This document shows positions 34,781 through 47,039 of a stretch of 64,000 nucleotides of DNA, piece after piece. The translations under genes and the position numbers were made by a program. Location: assembly GCA_914767715.1 (NCBI GenBank), contig OU612073.1:19158001-19222000 (forward strand), read 5' to 3'. This DNA is from Membranipora membranacea (Eukaryota > Bryozoa > Gymnolaemata > Cheilostomatida > Membraniporidae). Position 1 is the stretch's first letter; each line of letters begins with the position of its first letter. A model generated the notes under the pieces. That model searched no databases, was not told the DNA's origin, and saw only the letters and a program-made list of their open reading frames with translations.

Positions 34781-37700
34781 GACATTCATCATCATCATCA
34801 TCAGTAAACACTTCACGCTATTCAGCGCATGTGTCATCTCAGAATGCTGTTTTATGATCTTACAATTACCCTCCAAGCCTTGCGGTCTTGGGCTAGTTTC
34901 TCAACCTGGTGAGAGGTAATACCTCGCTTTGTCAGGTCTTTGTCAATCCTTTTCTGCCAGGTTAGTTTAGGTGCTCCTCGTGGTCTTTTGTGAGGGTTTC
35001 TGAACTCCTGGAGTGCTTGTCTTACCGGCGTTTCTTCTGGCAATCTTAGGATATGCCCATAGAAACGAAGCCTCCGCTGCTCTATTCTTCCACTCCATTT
35101 GTTCTGCCTGGTCTTTTCATATAGTTCGTTATTGCTGATTATGTCCGGGTATCTGATGTTCAGTATGTTCCTCATGTGACGCCGATGGAATATATCTACT
35201 TCCTCTTCTTTCCCCTGTGTGAGTGTCCAGGTTTCGCTGTTGTATAGGAAGACACTACTAACATAGGCATCATAGAATCTCAGTTTTATGTCCATTTGCA
35301 GTCTCCTATCTTTTAGTATTGGTTTGATTCGGTTGATTGCACCATTCGTTAGTTGTTTCCTTCTCTTTATGTCCGCTTGTGTGTCTAATAGAGTTCCGAG
35401 GTATTTACATTTCTTCCATGTGCTATCTCCGTTTCTTGATATGTCGTATTCCTCTGTCTTCTCTGTGTTGATCTTTAGATTCCTCTCTGCCAGTCTAGAT
35501 GGTACCTGTACCTTGGTGTGCTCTACTCCTTCCGCACTATTCAGACCAATCCAGCAAATATCGTCTGCGTACTGTATCGGAATGTTCCTACCAGGTGGAT
35601 CACTCATAGGCCTACTATGTGAGTGCTCCAGATTTGGTATTGGGGCATTCCGCTTCAGTGCTTTTGCCAGATATAGCGTGAATAGTATGGGAGAGAGGCA
35701 GTCATCTTGGGGAGTGCCAATATTCGTGGTGAATGGTGGTCCTTTCTGCCCGTTTACCTTAATCTCCAGTTGTACGTTCTTGAGGAGTGCTTTGATGAGA
35801 TGGAGTTCGTCATGTTGTAGTATTGATTTCAGGTCTTGGATGATGGTGTTTCTCCTTACTGTGTCAAAGGCCTTACTCATATCCATGTGTGTGTGGTAGT
35901 CTGTGGATGCCACTGCTTTTTCTGCCAGTAGTTTCATGGTGCATATTTGTTCCGTCGTACCTCTGCCTGACCGGTAGGCTGCTTGGGATAGTGGGATGTT
36001 GTCATCTATCCGTGTTCCAACTCTGTCGAGGATACAGATTGCAAGTATCTTTCTCAGTATGGACAAGAGCACTACTGGTCTGAGGTGGGCTGGTGGTCCT
36101 TTAGATTTCCCTGGTTTCTGTAGTGGTATGAGAAAGTCTTGACGAATTTCATCTGGGAATGAGCCTGTTCTTGCTGCTTTATTTAGAATGTCTGCAATTA
36201 TGCTGAAGGCGGTTGTTGGTCCATTTTTTAGTTGTTCGGCTTTAAGTTGGTCTATGCCGGGGCTTTTGCCATTCTTCAGTTTCTTTATCGCATTCTTGAT
36301 CTCAGTTTCAGTGAAGGGTATTTCCATCTCTAGGTATTATCTCTTCTATGGCAGGTTCGTTCTCATCAGAGAAAAGGCTGCTGAAGTATTCTCCAATCAC
36401 TTTTATCTGCTCTTCTGTTTCTGTTGTTAGTCCATCTTCAGTTTGTATCAGCAGTGGTTGCTTTTTCTTCATCCTTTCCAAATTTCTCACAGCCTTGTAC
36501 ATTCTGTTTGAGTCATCTTTTGATTTTTCGATGATGCTGATCTCCCTCTCAATCTCTGCTTCTCTCTCCCTTACAACTGCCTTTCTCAGTAGCCTGATGG
36601 TGCCAACTCTTTCTTTTCTGATCTCTTCTCTCTTCTCTTTGTTTGTGGTTGAGTTCATTTGATGGTGTAGTTGTTTCTGCTTCTCTGATAGGTGGATGAT
36701 ATCAGGGCTGTTATATTGTTTATGTTTTCTGTGACCTAGGACTTCTACTGCCGCCTTGTTGTTTGCCTCTACTATATCATGTTCCATTTCTCTTGTGGGT
36801 TTTGTGTTACTCCATTGGTTGTACTCATCTTCTCTGTCCATCAGTTTCAGTTCTACATTGAAGGCATATTCAGCTTTGACTGTAGGATCACATAGCTTTT
36901 CGTAGGCAATGGGCCTGTTGGTTTGAGGCTTCTTGATGGTTTGCAGTTTGATGTTTATCCTCGCTCTCACTAGTCTGTGGTCTGTGAAAGTAGCGAGCCC
37001 ATTGTGTGATCTGGAGTCTAAGATCTTTTTTCTGTGCTTGGTTTGTGCTAGTATGTAGTCTATTTGGTTTCTGTAGGGGTTTCGTCTGGTGGTTCTCCCC
37101 TGGTGTATCTCATTCTCCCATGTCGTGACATGTGCAAGCTTGTGTTTGAAGAGGGTGTTGGTGAGTATTAGCTGGTGCCTGTTTGCCAAGTCCAGGAGTT
37201 CTAGACCATTCGTGTTTGTGACCACTCCCTTTGTATGCTTTCCGATGTTTTCTGGATATTCAGTGTGTGAACTTCCTGTTTTGGCATTGAAGTCACCAAA
37301 TATATACATTTCATCTCTGCTCTTCACTGTTCTTATCAGGGCCTCTAGCCCATTATAGAATGTATCTCTTACCTCAGGGTCCTTGTCGCTTACTGGTTGT
37401 GTTGGAGCATATGCGTTGATGAATATTATATGTCGGTTTCGGTGTTTCACTTTCAGCAGGCATAGTCGGCTTGATATGGGCAGAAACTTGGCATTTATGT
37501 CTTGTCTCACTACCATACCTACCCCGGCTCTTTCTATCTTGTTGTTATCTCCTCCTTTCGAAGTGTACAGAATATACTTTGATTTACCGTCTGGGGTGTT
37601 AAGGTACTCTGTGATGTTCTCTGGGAGATGTGTCTCCTGTATAGCAAGTACATGCAGCCTGTATTTGCCCATATCTTCAACAATATGTCTTTTCTTGGTT

Positions 37701-38059
37701 TGACTCACACTATCGGTTTTCAGGCCTCTGATGTTGAGAGCTCCTATGTTCATGCTGTCAATTTTCTTGTACCAGTTCTTGTTAGGTTTGTCATGTTTAG
37801 GCTCTTGTTTGTTGTTCCTTTCTCTCATACATGTGTTGCAGAACCATGTCTCCTCTGAGGTGTTCATGTCTTCATACTCTTGGTCGGTGATTTCTTGACA
37901 TTCGCAGTGGAACCAAAAATCACATCTATCGCAACACACTCCTTGGTCTTCCCAGGTGACTGGTCTTCTGCATGTTCCACATGGTGATTGATCACTGTCT
38001 GTCATCTTTGTTCTCTGCTTTGTAGCTGTCAAGGTTAAGCTGTGAAAACATCTCAGCAC
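34781..38059 (-). mobile_element. Non-LTR retrotransposon with PHD finger, endonuclease and RT
   Basis: This is a nearly full-length LINE on the minus strand. Frame 1 (38059-36308) has an N-terminal PHD-like Cys4-His-Cys3 finger (CGTCRRPV ... CCDRCDFWFHCECQ ... WFCNTC). An apurinic-type endonuclease follows (MNIGALNIRGLKTDS, LAIQETHLPE, INAYAPTQP, IFGDFNAKTG, TFTDHRLVRARI). Frame 2 (36327-34852) is RT, with HLRPVVLLSILRKIL, HMDMSKAFDTV, GTPQDDCLSPILFTLYLAKA and IPIQYADDICW (YADD box), then a C-terminal RLRFYGHILRLP and RPRGAPKLTW region. The two frames overlap by 20 bases in different phases, so a frameshift separates endonuclease from RT. The 3' end has a (GAT)n tail (atcatcatcatcatc on the plus strand at about 34790). 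The RTE-like C-terminus is suggestive, but the clade is not settled. Confidence 0.88.
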
Positions 38060-38930
38060 TTCCTTTTGGCTTCAAGGTAATGGCGGGTTTTCAATGAAAA
38101 TGGCAGGTTTTCATAACAATCACTGGTTCTTCTCTCTGTAAAAGAGAAAAGATATGTCCCCACCCACAGGCTCTACAAATAGTTCTTTCTCTTTTTTATC
38201 TAAAAGGGATAGATCCAGAGGAGCCTGCAGACAAGACAAGGTAGTAGTAGTAGCTGTCTGAGATGTTTTGGTATGTAACACTTTAGAGACAAAGTTTTCT
38301 GCGTCTTGCCAGAACCGCAGTCAAAAATTGTTTTTCTAATCCTTAAAACTGCTAAATCTGGCATTTTGGAAACAATGGAGTGGCATAGTGCTGGCTGCTT
38401 GGAGTGAGTGTTGCGGGAGTCTTGGGAGTCTGGTGGGAGTTTGTTTGATCTGGGTTTCAGTGCACTCTTGCTGCCGTGCGATTGGTCTAGAGAACTGGTC
38501 AGCCTGGTGTCCCTATTGTTATGTTGCCCAACTCTGAACTCGGTGTCTAGGGTCAATTTGGTCCTCTGTCAGTTACGGATCGAGTGCCAGAGGAGAATCA
38601 TGTAATATATTATTTCTCCCTGCGTACACATTTAAATACTATTATTTACATTTTCTCTGACTGGAATATTTAATTTACAATTTTCCAAGTCATAATCAAG
38701 AAAGCACACACTTGGAAGGAGCTAAAGGTACGATATTTTCCTTTTATTACCATATTTTTACACAAACTCTTGGTAAACACTCCTTTGCAGCATTTCTTTC
38801 TGTATTTGCATACTTCGCATATACATGTATGCTTGTATTTTATAAATTTATTCAAGCTAATTGACTCTAGAGCCTTACCATTGTTTTTTATAACATCTTT
38901 TCAGACTTTACGGTGAAATAGTACGACAAG
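38060..38930. other. Spacer between the LINE and the BEL/Pao element
   Basis: The right side of the LINE may include its 5' UTR up to about 38.1 kb. Otherwise no feature is recognised. A 118-codon minus frame (38200-38556) has no recognisable content. Confidence 0.4.
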
Positions 38931-39044
38931 ATATTGCGTAGAATTAATAAAAGATTATCTACAAGATTATATCAGTACCATCAGTCATCAGTAAACCTAC
39001 CACTCTCATTATTCAAGTGATGTGAACTAGCATAGATTGCTAAA
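38931..39044 (+). repeat. BEL/Pao element: LTR segment, left copy
   Basis: This 114-bp stretch (atattgcgtagaattaataa ... tagattgctaaa) recurs in direct orientation at 42235-42348 with two differences. It is taken as part of the element's LTR. The rest of the left LTR probably continues to about 39.4-39.5 kb and includes the tandem 66-bp repeats. Confidence 0.7.
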
Positions 39045-39170
39045 GTAAAGTCTTTTGCCCTGCGGAGAGTAAAGCCTGTGAAGTCTGACCTCAGACGAAG
39101 CCTAGCTAAAGTAAAGTCTTCTGCCCTGCGGAGAGTAAAGCCTGTGAAGTCTGACCTGAGACGAAGCCTA
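39039..39170. repeat. Two tandem 66-bp repeats inside the left BEL LTR
   Basis: Units 39039-39104 and 39105-39170 differ at two positions (tcttttgccc/tcttctgccc, cctcagacg/cctgagacg). The 66 bp is a multiple of three, so a minus-strand frame runs through both, but nothing suggests that it is coding. Confidence 0.9.
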
Positions 39171-40057
39171 GCTAATGATATGGTTACAGCATCGCCAGCA
39201 GAGTATAGAATCACTGAGAGCGTCATAACACATCTCCACATCTCAGACAAACAATAACATTAACAATATCTATCGGATATATACAGCTGATCTACCACCA
39301 TTAAGAGTCGTCGCAGAAGCTGTAAGTTAAGTAATTGATTTCCTGCCTGTACCAGCATATTATCGGTGCAATACCTGCATCGGTATCTCAGCATCAAAAG
39401 AATCTGATCAATAATATCAGATGCGTGTAAGCCCATTTAATCCTTCTGGATCTCTTGCGGATTAACTGATACAGTTTTAGAAAATTTTTGGGTACTTAAT
39501 TTTTTATTTTTCTTCAGTTTTTCACTTTTTATTGTGAAACTGAAGAGGATTGATTTGACCCAGATTTCCGAGTTCAGAGTTCCCCCTTTTCTTTTCCCTA
39601 AGCAGGGTTACCAGGGTTATTTGTTCTCACATGATCAATCGTTCGGTAGTTGTTGGTGCCGTGGCTAGTCTCATCGGCTCGTGCTATTGTCTGTGGGCTT
39701 CCGCACTGTTTGCTCTTGGTGGGCGGCATTGTGCAACTAAGTTGATTTAGAATTCCAGATTTGGCAGCAATTAAAATGGTGCCGCCCTGTTATCAAATTG
39801 AGTGTGTTTTTATCTGATTAAGTATACTTGTAAGTGACATAATCATCTCTGCCCAAGCTAAGGAATCAGAATCAGCACAAGTCAAAGATAGCTGTTCTAG
39901 TGATAGGCTGTGAAACAGTCACAGAGCACACCTTTTGTTGATATAACTATTATAAACCTTTTAATCCTGTTGAATTGGATAACCTTTGTGTTAGGCTCAT
40001 AACATTTTTGGAATGCTTTTCTGATATCCCTCTGCATAGTTTAATAGTAGCATCATT

Positions 40058-41714
40058 ATGGCTGATAATGATACCTTAGTTCCTGGTGCTGCAGTATCAG
40101 ATGACTTAGTTCGTGAGTCTGAAGACACTACAGACGTAGGGAGTCATGTTGAGGTCAAAAAACAAAACTGTACGCTCAAAGTCTCCACGGCTACGAGCCT
40201 CTGCATTGACTCAGCAGATTCCCGAGCATGTATTGAATTCTGTAGATAAGTTTCAATCTCATTTAGATTCATGTAGTGATCTTGAGTTAGTGTCAGAGGT
40301 GGCTATCTCTGAGTTTATTGAAGATTTAGATAGAAATATGACTGATTTTCAAGCATTGTCTAGTGAATATACGGATTTGATTGGTCAAAATATAGCTAAA
40401 CATAACGATATATTAAAAGAAATGATGAGTTATTACGAAGAGGAGATGCCAAAAATCAGAGTCTGTCTACATGCTGCTCGGAACGATTGTGGTGTCTCGG
40501 TAGAAGAAAGAGAGCTGCAAGCTGCTGAAGAAGGTCTACATGATCAGCTGGTCTGATTTAGACAGATGAAACGATCGAGAGAAGAAAAGAAGAATGCGCC
40601 TCCAATCGCGAACACAACTGACTTCACACACACACACAATTTATTCCCAACTGGGAATAACTCCCCAACCAAAAGTGCCCACTGTGCTTAGTATAGATGA
40701 TACTAGATCACAGTGCAGCAGAGAATCTTACCACGATAGCGGTATCAGCGCAAACCATGAAGTCAAGCAAAAGATCAGCTATGGAGCCTGATGTGTTCTC
40801 TGGTGACCCCATAGCATTTTACGAGTGGGAAATGGATTTCGATGCCTTTGTCGACTCTGAAGGGCTGTCTGAAGTCGAAGCGTTACGCTTTCTGAAGAAG
40901 TTTGTTGATGGTGCTGCCAGGAGCTGTATAGCTGGGCAGCTCATCACAAACAGTAAAGTCGCGTACCACTCGGCTAGACAGCAGCTGAAAGAGCGCTTTG
41001 GTAATCGTTACAGTGTGGCAAGAGCACTTAGGCTAAAGCTTTACAGCTGGCCTTAGGTGCAAGCAAACAGGGGTGCACAACTAAGGGAACTTTCCGATTA
41101 CCTCAACCACCTAAAGATGGCCATTGCATCGATTACAGACTTACACATCCTCAACGACAGTCTGGAAAATGAAAAGATTGTTGCTAAGATACCAGACTAC
41201 ATGATCTCAAAGTGGGCAGAAACCATAAGAAATAAGAGAGTGAACAAACAAAGATACCCTAGCTTCCACAAATTCGCTACATTTGTCAGTCACCAAGCAG
41301 AGATCATGTGTGAGCCAATCATGGCTCTGCGCCACTCATGTGCCGAGAAGATCAAAGAAACCTCTCAGAAGACTGAAACAGCTAAAGACAAGCCAAGTCA
41401 TGCTCGGATTTTGGCAACCAAGACAGCTACAGAAACTAGTACATGCCTCTACTGCAACAAGGGTGGACAACATGAGATTACAACTTGTTGGAGTTTCAAG
41501 AAACTCCCAGTGGAAGAGAGGATACAGTACGCAAGATTCAAACGGCTATGTTGGAGCTGCGCAAAGTCGGATCACATGTCTCAAGAGGAGGAAATGTGAA
41601 GAATGTGACTTGAGTCACCCGACTGTCTTACATAACCCGAACTCGAATAAGAGAGCAGATGTTGAAGTTAAAACTGAGCCAACAAGAAAGCAGAATCAGA
41701 AGTATCAGTGGTAA
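40058..41714 (+). pseudogene. BEL/Pao gag
   Basis: The gag-like coding sequence is broken into several frames: 40058-40249, 40146-40556, 40697-41599 (interrupted by a TAG at 41054-41056), then 41283-41714. The middle part holds a BEL-type gag core (FYEWEMDFDAFVDS, EALRFLKKFVDGAARSCIAG). The end carries the cysteine cluster CLYCNKGGQHEITTCW, CWSCAKSDHMS and, in another frame, CEECDLSHPTVLH, the knuckle arrangement found in BEL/Pao gag proteins. At least two frameshifts and one stop make it non-functional. Confidence 0.75.
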
Positions 41715-42298
41715 AGACAACAGATGCAGCACAGCTAACAAAGCAACGGACTTATACAACAAGAGTCTCTACACTGGGGTTAAACATGATGCTGCCAGTT
41801 TATGTCTCATCGGAATCTGAGCCATCGAAAGAGATCCTGGTATATGCCATACTAGACACAGCCTCCTGTAGCAGTTACATCAGTAACGATGTTGCACTGC
41901 AACTCAAGACTAAATGTGTCAATGAAGACATAGAAATGGATATGCTAAATGGTATGACCTGTCACAACGTGGACAATCACCTGAATCTCAAAGTCAGAGG
42001 ATGTAAATCTGAAGAATTCATTGACTTGGAAGCCTATGGTGTGGCGAATATCTCGGCTGAAAAGGAGGAAATCCCTACAACAGTAAATGTAGCACGATTT
42101 GAACATCTCCGGGATGTTGCTAAGCAAATCCCACCACTCATGAATGTACCTGTTGGTATACTCATTGGGCGTAATTGCTCCGATGTGTTTGTACCGTGTG
42201 ACTATGTCAAAGGTAAAAAGGGCGAACCAATTGCATATTGTGTAGAATTAATAAAAGATTATCTACAAGATTATATCAGTACCATCAGTCATCAGTAA
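41708..42298 (+). pseudogene. BEL/Pao protease region fused to LTR
   Basis: A 196-codon frame carries an aspartic protease with AILDTASCSSYISNDVAL (D-T-A active site) and the downstream VPVGILIGRNCSDVF and GEPIAYC segments typical of BEL/Pao. The last 19 codons (ELIKDYLQDYISTISHQ) are translated from the LTR-like direct repeat, marking the deletion point. Confidence 0.78.
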
Positions 42299-42348
42299 AC
42301 CTACCACTCTCATTATTCAAGTGCTGTGAACTAGCATAGATTGCTAAA
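42235..42348 (+). repeat. BEL/Pao element: LTR segment, right copy
   Basis: A direct repeat of 38931-39044 with two differences. It begins at the shared atattg where the protease frame is interrupted and ends at gctaaa, where the left copy continues into the 66-bp tandem units but this copy stops. Confidence 0.7.
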
Positions 42349-42349
42349 A

Positions 42350-43679
42350 GGGGCGTGTTGAGTTTTTCATTCAACTCCAGATCCGCGCGAAGCGCACACA
42401 ATTTTTTGGGTCTTGGGTTGGCAAGTAAAAATCTGGGGTTGAGCTCATTGATCTGGGGTTGAATTCCAACATTTTGAAAAAAAGAAGAGATGTCTCCTCT
42501 CCTTTTTTACCCCACAGACCCCAACAACCAGTATGATAAGGAGGCTTGTGCCCTCAATGCAGTCAAGGGCCAAATTGGTAATGTGTAGTGACAAGTATCA
42601 AGGAGTAACTCCATGCATGTATCATGTATGTAATTTGAACAGAACACAATTCTCCCTGATTGCACCATAAAATGGTGATTCTATTTCGATTAGGCTTGCA
42701 AACATAACATGAACATGTCCTTCGAAAAACCAACTCTTCTTCATTCCTTCATACAACCACCTGCTAGGCATAGTAGTGTGCCTGCTATGTGCCTAATTTC
42801 CAATAACTCATGGAAGTTTTATCACTCACAGAGACAACCCGTTAGAACACAAGTATGATGAGGATGGTGTGAATGAGTGGGTCCAGGTTATTAACCTGAA
42901 TTGAATATGGCACAGTTTGGGTGGGTTGGGTGAAGTGAGTAAGAGTAATGAGACTGAGAGAGAAACGGTTTCCTCTATCCACTCACCAAACAATTTTGAT
43001 CTACTGGTCAGGAGCCCATCCACTGTGGAATATATTAGAATTAACTTACCTCTTAGTCTTGGAGAATTGAAATTCAGAAGAGATTGTTGTTATTCTATTG
43101 AAGAAATAGGAAAAGCATAGACACTAATGGATAAAACAAAGGAGCTTGAAATTTGCTTGAGCAAGAATATTGGATTATTTCTATAGAATAGAGTCAAATG
43201 TGCACTCTCCCCATCAAAAACCTGAAAACATGTGAATTTTAAACTATGACCTTTGACTGACCTGGCCAAAATCCAGATGAACACACAACAGATCAATTTT
43301 GTGGGTGGGAGGTAATAATTTCAGGAAGCATGTTCTAGATAAAAGATTTTTGGTCTAAAATCTTTGGAAAAGGAGACTTCCCTAGTAACGGTCCTGGATA
43401 ACATGAAACAAGAGATGAAAATCTTAGTATCAGAATTGACATTCATTGCAGTTTAACCCACCCCAATGCTGATGATGGAGCGTTGGGCCTACTCCAACAC
43501 CAAAAACTCTTACCCCAATGTTGTTGGGGACTGTTGGGGCACCCAAACACCACTTTAATGCAATAGAAAGTGAGTTTGAGCTTATTTTAGCCTGTTATAT
43601 TTTTCGACCCCAGATTTTCTCTCCCAACTCCAGAACTATTCAACCCCCGAAAATTTGGAGTTGTTAATTCAACGCCCGA
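42350..43679. mobile_element. TIR element containing the inverted copy of the 3.8 kb repeat
   Basis: The ends are inverted relatives: GGGGCGTGTTGAGTTTTTCA with AACTCCAG on the left, and on the complement of the right side GGGCGTTGAATTAACAACTC. Both continue to AAAATCTGGGGT about 100 bp inside. The core 42709-43553 is the reverse complement of 3774-4620. It has no coding capacity; the family is unknown. Confidence 0.6.
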
Positions 43680-45478
43680 CAGGCTGGGGGGTCGAGGGTA
43701 CTCCCTGCATCCATGTGAATACTGTATACAATTTAGCAACTGGTGAGTAATCATAAAAAACTTACTGGCATTATGTTAATAACTATGAAGAAAAATTTCT
43801 AGTCGGATTATATGGAATTGTCTGCTCGTGTCTATAGACTTGGTCACTGTCTTTTCATCACGAAGGTGCAGCATAATTTTTTGAAATTCTGTCTTAGTAT
43901 TGTTGGTTGTGATGTTTTCGATGATAGTTGGGCCGAATTCACGGTTATCTCACATCTGATGTTGTCTTGATTTGCTTCTAACTATGACATCCAAATCGAA
44001 TGAGTAAGTTTCCGAAAACTGTAGGGTTCTATAGCTTGATTCCAAATGAAGCAGTTTCTGACTGGGGTAGTCTGATGATTGTAATTTTAATACTTGTTAC
44101 TCAATAGAATTATATTTAACCATGACATAAATGAAATCTTGGGAGACAGCGGAAAAACCACTGGGAAAACAGGCGGCAAAACCAAAGTGAAATGGAATTT
44201 CCAAATTCCTAGACTGAGTACCACATCCAATGATGTATATGAAGAAGGGTGGATGGAAAAGGTTCCTACAGCCCTGTTGAAGAGTAGAAGATATAAACAA
44301 TGCATGAATGAAGTATGACTGAAGCATGACTGGAATTTTGAAACAAATTAGTAAATTAACCATTATGAATCATTCATTAAGTGCCTTGTTGCTGCATCAA
44401 TCAGATATAAACCGACTAGTTCTGGTGTAATGTAAAATCCTGTATGCAGTTGAAAGCTACTGGAAAGCTATTGGATTTAATCTTTATCATTGATTTAACA
44501 TCAATTTTATGACCACAGTACAAGTTGGCTTTTTCCTATTTTTCAGAGAAAGTAAATTGAGAATTGTTTGTAACATGCTAGTTTGAACAAGCATTTGAAC
44601 AACAAAGTAGTAAAAATTGGCATAACTCATGTGATTATTGCGATCTGTTTATTGCAGTGCCCTCATGATACCTAAGTATGGAAGAATCTTTTTGCCTCTT
44701 CTACATTGCCAATAATTGGATCAGATTGACAAACCAATACAGTACCTATCCCATGTGGTAATTTGTCGGCTCTGTCAGACAGAGTCAACATGATTATATC
44801 TCGTAACATAGACTTTGGAAGCCAAGGCCAGTAATTTGTAATAGGAACAGTATCCTCGTTTGAATCTGCTTTTTATCGGAAAGAGAAGTTGATATTGCAT
44901 TGAGGAATATTGTTCCCGACAAAAGAGCAGGCGATCAATTAATTGAGCCTCAAATTAATCCACTTATTTGTTTTGCTGTTGCTAGCGTGAAGCTGTGTAA
45001 GGCTCCCGGCATTCTGAGATAAGTGATTTTTTGTCATGTTAAAGCCATACATTTGGGTGTTTGGGCTGACATCAACCTTTCCATCACATGCACAAATAGA
45101 TTTCTGGAACATTTAATAGGATAAGCACCATGAAAATGGTTATAGCTGATTCCCAAGCCTAATGTACATACAAGATGACAGGATGTAGATGGGCCTGAAG
45201 GAAGCGCACCACTTCAGAGACCTGCTCATACAATAACACAGAGGCAGATAACTGTCAGTACCGAAAATCAGAAAGACAATGTTAGTCAGCGATTCTATGA
45301 AAAGGTTCCACAGATTCCAGAAAATGCAACAATTAAAATTATGTATAAACTGCATAACAAGCCAGGGTATATACCTAAAACCAGAATCAGCTGCAGGAAG
45401 ATTGAAGCTGAATTATAACAGGTGCCAAAAAGCAACAGAAATTGGAAGCCACTAATAATTGAGTGCGCAACTAAGCTA
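43680..45478. other. Gene-free stretch
   Basis: I see no supported exon, RNA or element. The 74-codon frame at 44094-44318 (lysine-rich) has no recognisable similarity and lies opposite equally long frames on the other strand. Confidence 0.4.
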
Positions 45479-46853
45479 AGGTAGTGTAAAGTAGTGTAAT
45501 GTAGTGTTAGGTAGTGTAGGATAGTGTAGGGTAGTGTAAGGTAGTGTAAGGTAGTGTAGGGGAGTGTAGGGTAGTGTAGGGTAGTGTAAGGTAGTGTAAC
45601 GTAACGTGAGGTTGTGTAAGGTAGTGTAAGGTAGTGTAGGGGAGTGTAGGGTAGTGTAGGGTAGTGTAAGGTAGTGTAACGTAACGTGAGGTTGTGTAAG
45701 GTAGTGTAATGTAGTATAAGGTAGTGTAAGGTAGTGTAAGGTAGTGTAAGGTAGTGTAAGGTATTGTAAGGTAGTGTAAGGTAGTGTGAGATAGTGTAAG
45801 GTGGTGTAAGGTAGTGTAAGTAAGTGTAAGGTAGTGTTAGGTAGTGTAAGTAAGTGTAAGGTAATGTAAGGTAGTGTAAGGTAGTGTAAGGTAGTGTGAG
45901 GTAGTGTAAGGTAGTGTAAGGTAGTGTAAGGTAGTGTAAGGTAGTGTAAGGTAGTGTGAGGTAGTTTAGGGTAGTGTAAGGTAGTGTAGGGTAGTGTAAG
46001 GTAGTGTAAGGTAGTGTAAGGTAGTGTGAGGTTGTGTAAGGTGGTGTAAGGTAGTGTAAGGTGGTATGATTTAGTGCAAGGTAGTGTTATGTAGTTTAAT
46101 GGAGTGTAAGGTAGTGCAAGGTAGTGTAATGTAGTTTAATGGAGTATAAGGTAGTGCAATATAAAATAAGGCAGCGTGAGGTAGTGTGAGGTAGTGTAAG
46201 GTTGTGTAGGTAGTGCAATGTAGTGTGATAGAGTATAAATGTAGTGTAAGGTCATGTTAGCTAGGTAATGGTTGTGTAAGGTAGTGTAAGGTTGTGTATT
46301 GTAATGTAATGTAGTGTACTAGAGTGTAAGGTAGTGTATTGTAGTGTATGGTAATGATTTAATGTAAAGTAGTGTAAGGTAGTGTAGGGTAGTGTAAGGT
46401 AGTATGATATAGTGTAAGGAAGTGTAAGGTAGTGTTATGAAGTGTAAGGTAGTGCGATGTAGTGTAAGGTAGTGTGAGACAGTGTAAGATGGTGTTAGGT
46501 TCTTTAGGGTAGTGTAGGGTAGTGTAAGGTAGTGTGAGACAGTGTAAGGTAGTGTGAGGTAGTGAAAGGTAGTGTAAGGTTGTGTATTGTAATTGAATGT
46601 AGTGTAATAGAGTGTAAGGTAGTGTATTGTAGTGTAAGGTAATGATTTAATGTAAGGTAGTGTAAGGTCGTGTATTGTAATGTAATGTAATAGAGTGTAA
46701 GGTAGTGTATTGTAGTGTAAGGTAATGATTTAATGTTATATAGTGCAAGGTTGTGTATTGCAATGTAATGTAGCGTAATAGAGTTTAAGGTAGTGTATTG
46801 TAGTGTAAGGTAATGATTTAATGTAAGGTAGTGTTCTGGAGTGTACGGTAGAC
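45479..46853. repeat. 10-bp minisatellite (gtagtgtaag)n, about 1.4 kb
   Basis: About 135 imperfect copies of gtagtgtaag. The plus strand has almost no C, so the array is strongly strand-asymmetric. It has internal higher-order structure: a block of about 80 bp around taacgtaacgtgaggttgtg is duplicated at 45540-45700, and a block of 75-90 bp containing ggtaatgatttaatgt recurs four times from 46290 to 46850. The minus-strand frame through it encodes only low-complexity Thr/Leu/His/Tyr peptide and is not a gene. Confidence 0.95.
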
Positions 46854-47039
46854 ATGACACTAAAAAATGATAACAAAATATTTCTACTCGACAATGACAG
46901 GCAGAACCTGTAACACCTGAAATTTTGTCAAGGACCTGGAATGGAGATTAACTGATTTACTCACATCATTGGATAGTTTAGGGAGTCACACTGATCTGTG
47001 CGCTTCATTGTTACTTGGCATGTAATTTATTATCTCTGT

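Larger units (their letters stand above)
38931..42348 (+). mobile_element. BEL/Pao-type LTR retrotransposon, deleted for RT-RNase H-integrase
   Basis: Between near-identical direct repeats lie a gag and a protease region typical of BEL/Pao. The protease frame runs up to the usual GEPIAYC segment and then switches within a few bases into the right LTR copy. So RT, RNase H and integrase have been removed by a deletion joining pol to the LTR at about 42235, where both sides share atattg. Only two differences in 114 bp between the repeats suggest a young element. The right LTR copy is cut short at gctaaa, directly abutting a TIR element. Confidence 0.75.

Noticed and set aside
35288-37858. Several 60-200 codon plus-strand frames
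   Set aside because: All lie opposite the LINE endonuclease/RT on the minus strand and have no recognisable motif.
45479-46853. Interstitial telomere repeat
   Set aside because: The unit is gtagtgtaag, not TTAGGG or a known telomere variant.
46504-46860. 118-codon minus-strand open frame
   Set aside because: It is the translation of the C-free 10-bp minisatellite and has only low-complexity sequence.
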